A stretch of 64,000 nucleotides of DNA, from positions 3,100,001 to 3,164,000 of the forward strand of contig NZ_CP029480.1 in NCBI RefSeq assembly GCF_003258705.1, read 5' to 3'. Under the pieces are notes generated by a model. It worked only from the letters and a program-made list of their open reading frames with translations, did not search any database and had not been told where the DNA came from. Source of the stretch: Arcticibacterium luteifluviistationis. GTDB lineage: Bacteria; Bacteroidota; Bacteroidia; Cytophagales; Spirosomataceae. Positions 57,734 to 64,000 of the stretch are shown one piece after another; position 1 is the stretch's first letter, and the number at the start of each line of letters is the position of its first letter. A program made the position numbers and the translations under genes.

Positions 57734-60700
57734 ATGCCTCGTATAGCATTTTTATTATGCTTGTTTCTATCTGTAACATTCAGTAGTTCAGCACAAGAAA
57801 GACCAGATTTCCTAACCAATTATAATGGAGTCTGGGTTGATTCTGTTTTTAATTCTTTGACTATTGACCAGAAAATAGGTCAACTATTAATGCCTAGAGG
57901 TAATTTCTCTGGCCAAGGTTATGAGCCAGAAAAACTGAAAGAATGGGTTGAAAAATATCAAATAGGAGGCTTAGCCATGTTTGCTGGTCAGCCAAGTGTT
58001 CAGGCTCAAATAATTAACGATCTTCAAGAGCTTTCTGAAGTACCGCTATTGATAGGAATGGACTTCGAATGGGGCTTAGCTATGCGATTAGACAGCACGG
58101 TGAGGTTTCCTTATCAACTCTCTTTGGGAGCCATGGATGGCGAAACTGCCCTTATAGAAGCTATGGGTAGAGAGATAGCTCTACAATGTAAAAGACTAGG
58201 AGTTCATGTCAATTACGGACCAGTGGCCGATGTCAATGTTAACCCAAACAATCCCGTAATTAATTTCCGCTCTTTTGGTGAAGATAAATTGGACGTGGCT
58301 AGAAAAGCCATGGCATACATGAAAGGCCTTCAAAGTGAGCACGTGATTGCTACTGCAAAACATTTCCCAGGTCATGGCGATACCGGTGTAGATTCTCATT
58401 ATGATTTACCCGTAATTCCTCATAACAGAGCACGACTTGACAGTATTGAATTATTTCCGTTCAAGGCCATGATTAATAATGGATTAACTGGAATAATGAC
58501 AGCCCACTTAAGTATTCCTGCATTAGATGACACGCCTAACCTAGCTGCCACACTTTCTCCTAAAATAATTACAGAGGTATTAAAAAAAGACCTAGGTTTT
58601 GAAGGTTTAACATTTACTGATGCTATGGATATGCAGGGAATTACGAAGCATTTCCCTAATGGCACCGCTTTGGTGCAAGCTATTATAGCCGGAAACGATA
58701 TTCTAGAAACTTTCATTGATGTCCCTACTGCCGTAAAAGCCATAAAAGCTGCTTTAAAAACTGGAGAGTTGACAGAGGAAATATTGAACGAACGTGTTTT
58801 AAAGATTTTGAAAGCAAAATCATGGGTAGGATTAGATCATTACAAGCCAACTCAAGTCAACAACCTCATTACTGATTTGAACACAAAAAATGCAGATTAC
58901 CTCAATAGAGAATTTGCAGAAAAAACACTTACACTAGTAAAAAACGAGAACAATACTTTACCAATAAGAAACTTACAGAGCAAAATAGCTTTTGTATCTC
59001 TTGACGACCCGCAAACTACACTTTTTCAAGAAATGGCGAGCAACTATACCAATGTTGACTTTTATAATATGCCTGCCAAGCCATCTGAAAGCTTGATAAA
59101 AGTTATTCAAAACAAAACGAAAGATTACGAGCAATTGGTCATAGGTGTACACCTTCAAAGTATCAGACCATACAGTAATTATGGCGTAACAGAGGGAAAT
59201 CAAGCTGCTTTAAATGCTCTATTAGAAAACCCAAACGTAACTGTTGTGCTCTTCGGAAATGCCTTTTCTTTAGACAAAATTAAAGGTTTAGAAAAAGCCA
59301 AAGCCATAGTGGTGGCCAACCAACTTTCGCCTTACATGGAAGAGGCAGCTACACAAGCTATTTTTGGAGCAATTCCTTTCTTAGGCCATTTGCCCGTAAC
59401 GGTCAATGAAATGTATCCATACCGCCATGGTTTATATCCAGCGGCCTTAAAAAGGCTTGCTTACGGTGTTCCTGAGCAGGTAGGACTAAACTCATCAATA
59501 CTTAATGCAAGAATTGATTCGGTAATATATCACGGTTTAACAGAGAAAGCATACCCAGGAGCGGTAATGCAAGTAGCCAAAGACGGAAGGGTGATTTACC
59601 GAAAGGCTATTGGTTTCCATACCTATAAAGATGCTAAAAACGGTGTAGTTTTAGAAGAAGAGCAAACCTTTGAAAAAGGCAACAAAGATGTCATGGATAA
59701 TTATGACCCATTTGAGCCAAATAGTCAAGTAGGTTCTCCTATGCTGATTGGTAATGCCGAAGCTAAAAACCTCCGTGGGGCTGTTCAGTTAACCGACCTC
59801 TATGGTCTTGCTTCGGTTACTAAAATAAGTACCTCTGCCCTAGCGGTAATGCAGCTTATGACCGAAAACAAGTTTGACCTTGACGCTCCATTTGGTCAAT
59901 ATTATGAAGAGTTTAAAGGTACCAATAAAGAGAATTTGACTTTCAGAGATATGCTTACGCATAGAAGTGGATTGAAAGCATGGATTCCGTTTTGGATGGA
60001 CTGTATTGACAGCCTAACTACTATCAACAATGGATTGATTAAGCACCCTGAATTATTATCACAATTTGAATACTTCCCAGAGCCTGAATTGAACTTTTTC
60101 CAGCGAATATTTAGCAAAAAGACTCCTCCGGCAATTGACTACCAAGGTTCTGTCTTGAGAAATAATGATTTATGGCTAGGCTTAATGGATAGCAAAACCA
60201 TCACTTGGAAGCCTAATATCTTTTCAAATGCGGCTTCTGACACTTTTACCGTACAAGTAGCAGATACGCTTTGGCTTCATAAAGATTACAAAAAGACCAT
60301 TTTTAAGCAGATAGAAACCTCTAAGGTAAAACCAGAGCAAGGCTACGTATATAGTGATATGCACTATTACTTTTACCCAGAGATAGTGCCTAGAATAACA
60401 GGAAAACCTTGGGAAGCATACTTAAAAGAAACGTATAAAGACCTAGGAGCAAACTCTTTGACTTATAACCCTAGACGTTTTTACCCTTTAAGTCAAATAG
60501 TACCTACAGAACTAGATACCCTTTTTAGAAAATCTCAAATACATGGACGAGTTCATGACGAAGGAGCGGCCTTGTTGAGTGGAGTTTCCGGTCATGCAGG
60601 CCTTTTTGGAAACGCTAATGACCTGATGAAGCTTATGCAAATGTATCTTCAAAATGGCTATTACGGTGGCAAGCAATTCATTTCGCCAGAGGTAATTATG

Positions 60701-60988
60701 GAGTGTACCAAATACCAATTTGACCCCGTAGAAAACAGGAGAGCCATAGCTTTTGACAAACTTCACCCTAATAAAGAAATTGCCAATGGTCCTCAAAAAG
60801 GCTCAGACTTAAGTTATGGCCACAGTGGTTACACAGGTACTTTTACCTGGATAGACCCACTTTACGACATGGTTTATGTATTTCTCTCTAACAGAGTATA
60901 CCCAACTAGAGATAACGGAAAAATAAGCGAGATGAATATCCGTACGGAGGTTGGAAATCAAATTTATAAAACCATTCTAGGAGAGTAA
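57734..60988 (+). CDS. GH3 NagZ-like glycosidase fused to a serine beta-lactamase-fold domain
   Basis: Exported protein of 1084 residues (signal peptide LCLFLSVTFSSSAQ). The N-terminal ~360 residues are a GH3 domain of the NagZ group: KHFPGHGDT with the His214 of the NagZ acid/base loop and nucleophile Asp296 in TFTDAMDMQG. A GH3 C-terminal-like sandwich follows. Residues about 590-1084 are a class C beta-lactamase/PBP-like domain with the SxxK motif Ser694-Val-Thr-Lys697, a Y-S-D motif, and HSGYTGT. Predicted to cut GlcNAc-MurNAc or similar links and to act as an amidase or esterase. Both active sites look intact. Confidence 0.87.
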   Translation: MPRIAFLLCLFLSVTFSSSAQERPDFLTNYNGVWVDSVFNSLTIDQKIGQLLMPRGNFSGQGYEPEKLKEWVEKYQIGGLAMFAGQPSVQAQIINDLQELSEVPLLIGMDFEWGLAMRLDSTVRFPYQLSLGAMDGETALIEAMGREIALQCKRLGVHVNYGPVADVNVNPNNPVINFRSFGEDKLDVARKAMAYMKGLQSEHVIATAKHFPGHGDTGVDSHYDLPVIPHNRARLDSIELFPFKAMINNGLTGIMTAHLSIPALDDTPNLAATLSPKIITEVLKKDLGFEGLTFTDAMDMQGITKHFPNGTALVQAIIAGNDILETFIDVPTAVKAIKAALKTGELTEEILNERVLKILKAKSWVGLDHYKPTQVNNLITDLNTKNADYLNREFAEKTLTLVKNENNTLPIRNLQSKIAFVSLDDPQTTLFQEMASNYTNVDFYNMPAKPSESLIKVIQNKTKDYEQLVIGVHLQSIRPYSNYGVTEGNQAALNALLENPNVTVVLFGNAFSLDKIKGLEKAKAIVVANQLSPYMEEAATQAIFGAIPFLGHLPVTVNEMYPYRHGLYPAALKRLAYGVPEQVGLNSSILNARIDSVIYHGLTEKAYPGAVMQVAKDGRVIYRKAIGFHTYKDAKNGVVLEEEQTFEKGNKDVMDNYDPFEPNSQVGSPMLIGNAEAKNLRGAVQLTDLYGLASVTKISTSALAVMQLMTENKFDLDAPFGQYYEEFKGTNKENLTFRDMLTHRSGLKAWIPFWMDCIDSLTTINNGLIKHPELLSQFEYFPEPELNFFQRIFSKKTPPAIDYQGSVLRNNDLWLGLMDSKTITWKPNIFSNAASDTFTVQVADTLWLHKDYKKTIFKQIETSKVKPEQGYVYSDMHYYFYPEIVPRITGKPWEAYLKETYKDLGANSLTYNPRRFYPLSQIVPTELDTLFRKSQIHGRVHDEGAALLSGVSGHAGLFGNANDLMKLMQMYLQNGYYGGKQFISPEVIMECTKYQFDPVENRRAIAFDKLHPNKEIANGPQKGSDLSYGHSGYTGTFTWIDPLYDMVYVFLSNRVYPTRDNGKISEMNIRTEVGNQIYKTILGE

Positions 60989-61003
60989 TCGCCCTAGAAT
61001 GGT
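60971..61003 (-). terminator. Hairpin over the convergent 3' ends of the GH3 and esterase genes
   Basis: ACCATTCTAGG (60971-60981) pairs perfectly with CCTAGAATGGT (60993-61003) around an 11-nt loop that contains the GH3 stop codon. On the minus strand it is followed by TTTTAT, so it can end the esterase transcript. It has no T-run on the plus strand. Confidence 0.6.
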
Positions 61004-61009
61004 CATTTA

Positions 61010-62515
61010 CTATTTGCTAAGTATTTCTAATTCCGCCTGATATAAGTCAGGTTCTGAAGAGGTGCTAGCATTAATTAACTGAATTCCGCCATCATCATAA
61101 ACGTTCCATTCAGGCAATCCTTCACCATTAGGGTTGCCTGTTTTTATAAAGTTTAGCCAATAAGAAGATATTAATGTTTCCGCATTGCGGTCAATGTCTC
61201 TCCATGGTCTGTCCCATGTATGTAGGTTGTGCAATGTCAATGGCACATCTGAAGTATGAAAAGCTCCATAATCAGGAAAATCTGGCTTTTCTACAGGAAC
61301 GTGACTTATCTCATATACATAGACAGGCTTGCTATTATATTTTGCCAAAAGATGAACTGGTAAACCAGCAAAGCTTAACATGTTTTTCTTACCGATGCTT
61401 GCCTGCAATTCGTCTGAATTATTCCCTGGAAAAAGAGCAAGATAGTCTCCTGATTTATCACCAAACTCCTTTACTATTTCCTTTTGATATTCCTCAGGAG
61501 AAATCTCTGGAGCAGAAAATAACTTACCATCGCCAGACACCCATCCTCCTAAAAACGGCACATCATTAAACTGTCCAGATTTAAAAGAGCCTTCTAAATC
61601 ATTTGCCAGCACTACGCCATCTCTTACTGGAGCATAACTTGTGTAACCTACATTATTTACCATCTCAAAGAGCTCTTCGGCAGGCACCTCACGTAATTCT
61701 TGCATGCTTTTTCCATCCAATTTGTCGAAAAGCTCTTTCCCTTTAAGTTCAGCTTCTTCTAAAGTCACCGCTCTATTCCCTCCAAGAAAACCTCCGCTTT
61801 GACCAATAGCTTTATGGAAGAGTCCCTTTGCTAGTGGTGAAGCCACCAAAGAATGAACACTCATACTTCCAGCCGACTGCCCAGCTACGGTCACATTATT
61901 AGGGTCGCCACCAAAAGCTTCAATGTTATCTTGTACCCATTTCAGAGCTTGAATTTGGTCTAATAGCCCATAATTACCAGAGATGCCTTCATCATTCTCA
62001 CTGCTTAATTCTGGATGAGCTAGGTAACCAAACATATTTACGCGATAATTTATACTAACAAATACCACGTCGTTTTTGGCATATTCTTCTCCATCATAAA
62101 TAGCACAGCCCGCAGAACCAGAATTAAAACCTCCACCATATATCCAGACAAAAACTGGTTTCTTTTCTTTCGTCTTTTTTGACCATATATTTAAATAAAG
62201 ACAGTCTTCACTAAGTGGTTCTGGAGGAGAAATAAACTCTGCTGACCACATTTTGAAAGGCTTTGGTTTAGACTGAATTGGACTTGCAGAAAATTCTTTT
62301 GTCTGTAGCACACCATCCCAAGGTTCATGTTCTTGAGGTGCTTTCCATCGTAAATCACCTACTGGAGGAGCGGCAAAGGGAATACCTTTAAAAATATCAA
62401 TATCGCCTTTCTCAAAGCCTTCTACAGTTCCTTTATCAGTTTTTACAATAAAACTCTGTTCAGGTTTACAGCCAATCGTAACTAAAAGAATGCATAAAAA
62501 ACTAAATGATTTCAT
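61010..62515 (-). CDS. Type B carboxylesterase lipoprotein
   Basis: Protein of 501 residues with a lipoprotein signal (FLCILLVTIGCKPEQ). The catalytic elbow TVAGQSAGSMSVH has the Ser, EDCLYLNIWSK is the family's second signature, and His in GAFHTSDVPL is the likely third residue. KGIPFAAPPVGDLRWKAP is the usual start. It cleaves esters of small alcohols, acyl groups or glycans in the envelope. It is convergent with the GH3 gene and 70 bp downstream of the LamG-type membrane protein gene. Substrate is unknown. Confidence 0.9.
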   Translation of the reverse strand: MKSFSFLCILLVTIGCKPEQSFIVKTDKGTVEGFEKGDIDIFKGIPFAAPPVGDLRWKAPQEHEPWDGVLQTKEFSASPIQSKPKPFKMWSAEFISPPEPLSEDCLYLNIWSKKTKEKKPVFVWIYGGGFNSGSAGCAIYDGEEYAKNDVVFVSINYRVNMFGYLAHPELSSENDEGISGNYGLLDQIQALKWVQDNIEAFGGDPNNVTVAGQSAGSMSVHSLVASPLAKGLFHKAIGQSGGFLGGNRAVTLEEAELKGKELFDKLDGKSMQELREVPAEELFEMVNNVGYTSYAPVRDGVVLANDLEGSFKSGQFNDVPFLGGWVSGDGKLFSAPEISPEEYQKEIVKEFGDKSGDYLALFPGNNSDELQASIGKKNMLSFAGLPVHLLAKYNSKPVYVYEISHVPVEKPDFPDYGAFHTSDVPLTLHNLHTWDRPWRDIDRNAETLISSYWLNFIKTGNPNGEGLPEWNVYDDGGIQLINASTSSEPDLYQAELEILSK

Positions 62516-62535
62516 AGCGTAATTATTGGATTGAA

Positions 62536-62564
62536 AACTTGAAGTTAAGTTTTTACTTCAAGTT
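62536..62564 (-). terminator. Hairpin between the membrane LamG-like gene and the esterase gene
   Basis: AACTTGAAGT (62536-62545) pairs perfectly with ACTTCAAGTT (62555-62564) around a 9-nt loop. On the minus strand it is followed by TTTTC. It may partly end the transcript of the gene starting at 63886. Confidence 0.5.
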
Positions 62565-62584
62565 CTCTATCCTACCCTATTATA

Positions 62585-63886
62585 TTAGTTCTCTCTTTCG
62601 AAATCATCCTCAAAAACTACATGGCCATTTAAATTGGAAATCTTAACATTATCAACAGCACCTCTTCCTTTGATGAAATATTGAATACCGCATAAATCGC
62701 CAATTTGTCCTTCATAAGGACTTTCAAAAATAAGCTCTTCATCTACAAACATCTTCGCCACTTGGTCTTTCATGATAACTTTAACATCTCGCCAATAGGA
62801 TAAGTCAATTCCCAATTTTCCTAATTCATTCCTTTCTTCAATGCTTTTAAAGTGGGTATCAGCAATTAGCATATTTGCATATATAGTGGCATCTGGCGAC
62901 AATAAATTAAAAGCTAGCTGTTTTCCGTCTACTCCAAATAAGTTTACACTTACATCGAATGCCCAAGCACTGCCCATTTCAGCAGAATTTTTAACACGTG
63001 TTTCGAAAATCAAAGCATCGCCTTTAACATTGAAATCCCTAAACATTTGAAAGTTACCATAAATCTCCTTAAAATTTACCGGAGCTAACTCTTCTGGTAA
63101 TCTCATAACACCCTCATCTATAAACGGAATATTGTATATCGGCTTATCTAAATTTACACTACCCCACCAATCTCTTGTTTTCACAACAAGTATTTGAGTC
63201 TTAATAGGTTTACTATCCACCATAAGCCTAACTGACCTCCTCCCCGGTGTACGAAACTTAAATTTTTGTTTACCTTCTCTTTTCTGAATAATTTCTATTT
63301 GCCCATTAATATCAAACAGAGCCCTATTATAGTCCAAGTTTTTTAGATCATAATCTATATCTATCTCCTCATCAAAAAAAAGATCTGAACCATTATTAAT
63401 CACAAAGCCCGGCTTAGAAATTTCAGATTGCCCACCATAAGTCCAGTAAATAAATGCAAGGCCAAAGACTACTAAAGCGGCCAAAGGCAGATACCATTTT
63501 GATTTTCTATCTCCTAACTGTGTGGCAGGTTCCTTTGCATTGGCATTTTTCAGACAAAAATCTTTGAAATGTTCATAGCCAAGATAAACGGAGAAAGCAT
63601 CTTTATTTTTGTCACTAAAAGACTTGTTATAGCTAAGATCTAAAAACCGCCTGATTGAGTCTTTTGAAACACTCCTTCTACTTGCTATTGCTAAACCAAA
63701 CTTCTTGGATAAAGCTTCGTCTACCTCATCCTTTATCTCCTTATAAAAACCATCCTTATTACTAATAGAATCTAAGCCTTCGTATTTTTCAGCAAAGGTT
63801 ACCTGCTTCTCTTTATTCCAGTCATTGCGGATTTTAAGATGAACAGCTTCTCGAAGCTTATAGGTATATAGTATTTCTGGATTCAT
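62585..63886 (-). CDS. Membrane protein with cytoplasmic helical domain and periplasmic LamG-like domain
   Basis: Protein of 433 residues without a signal peptide. Residues 1-129 are cytoplasmic and helical, with RRSVSKDSIRRFLDLSYNKSF looking like a DNA- or partner-binding region, followed by YLGYEHFKDFCL. One transmembrane segment lies at 131-150. The periplasmic part has a beta-sandwich (about 160-240) and a LamG/concanavalin-like domain (about 260-433, FRDFNVKGDALIFETRVKN, LSYWRDVKVIMKDQ, VDNVKISNLNGHVVFEDDF). I do not recognise a named family. It could be a sensor; no DNA-binding motif is proven. Confidence 0.65.
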   Translation of the reverse strand: MNPEILYTYKLREAVHLKIRNDWNKEKQVTFAEKYEGLDSISNKDGFYKEIKDEVDEALSKKFGLAIASRRSVSKDSIRRFLDLSYNKSFSDKNKDAFSVYLGYEHFKDFCLKNANAKEPATQLGDRKSKWYLPLAALVVFGLAFIYWTYGGQSEISKPGFVINNGSDLFFDEEIDIDYDLKNLDYNRALFDINGQIEIIQKREGKQKFKFRTPGRRSVRLMVDSKPIKTQILVVKTRDWWGSVNLDKPIYNIPFIDEGVMRLPEELAPVNFKEIYGNFQMFRDFNVKGDALIFETRVKNSAEMGSAWAFDVSVNLFGVDGKQLAFNLLSPDATIYANMLIADTHFKSIEERNELGKLGIDLSYWRDVKVIMKDQVAKMFVDEELIFESPYEGQIGDLCGIQYFIKGRGAVDNVKISNLNGHVVFEDDFEREN

Positions 63887-64000
63887 AGTGGTATGGGATA
63901 GAACGCTGCAAGTTAATAGTATTAGCTCATTTGCAAAAGGTTTGCAAAGACCTAGAATAATTCTTGCTAAATATTTCTAACTGAAAATAGTGAGTTTTGA

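Overview
The window is a compact, AT-rich chromosomal segment of a Bacteroidota bacterium, most likely in the Cytophagales. The signs are a SusC/SusD pair, proteins with Por-type (T9SS) C-terminal sorting domains, a PorE-like TPR/propeller/OmpA protein, a PafA-type alkaline phosphatase, a LytS/LytTR pair, and promoters with the Bacteroidota -7 box TAnnTTTG. I see no rRNA, tRNA, CRISPR array, insertion sequence or prophage. The genome is tightly packed: several gene ends abut or overlap (TAATG, ATGA, convergent overlaps), and many gene pairs share a bidirectional terminator.

Layout. 0-6.3 kb: LytS-type kinase and LytTR regulator (+), then ExbD, ExbB, a CPA1 Na+/H+ antiporter and bifunctional HisB (-), then a small lipoprotein. 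6.3-18.3 kb: a DEAD-box RNA helicase with a long structured leader, an Ldh-type oxidoreductase, PyrE, a CNNM/CorC-type membrane protein, a NUDIX protein, CoaD, a ROK kinase coupled to a PD-(D/E)XK-like protein, a TRIC/UPF0126 channel, a VOC protein next to PafA, and a polyprenyl diphosphate synthase. 18.4-29.7 kb: a patatin-like lipase, an MFS/VOC/HAD operon, UvrA, an MDR oxidoreductase, a lactonase-like amidohydrolase, an acyl-CoA dehydrogenase overlapping an APH-like kinase (the split form of ACAD10/11), and a GNAT acetyltransferase. 29.7-41.1 kb: T9SS cargo proteins, two paralogous alpha/beta-hydrolases on either side of the PorE-like protein, an SPFH/NfeD operon, an RluB-type pseudouridine synthase with a 54-bp tandem-repeat RG-rich tail, and a LEA-like Ala/Lys-rich protein. 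41.1-49.1 kb: SucD, then a light-stress operon: a CarH/LitR-type MerR regulator with both cobalamin motifs, crtI, crtB, an unknown exported protein, crtZ, a C50/CrtYcd-type lycopene cyclase, an SRPBCC protein and a photolyase. 49.1-64 kb: a polysaccharide or peptidoglycan utilisation-like locus with a membrane-spanning LamG/Kelch protein carrying a cytoplasmic SARP-like winged helix, SusC, SusD, a coiled-coil lipoprotein, a NagZ-GH3/beta-lactamase fusion, a type-B carboxylesterase lipoprotein, and a second membrane protein with a LamG-like periplasmic end.

How they work together. The carotenoid operon reads as one photoprotection module: a B12-dependent light sensor, a pigment pathway predicted to reach zeaxanthin, and CPD repair. 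The 49-64 kb locus reads as one uptake and degradation module. Its likely regulator is an unusual one-protein transmembrane sensor, and its candidate operator is a set of 11-bp-phased direct repeats ahead of susC. These two regions hold the most interesting biology in the window. Functional calls rest on motifs read by eye; no database search was run.
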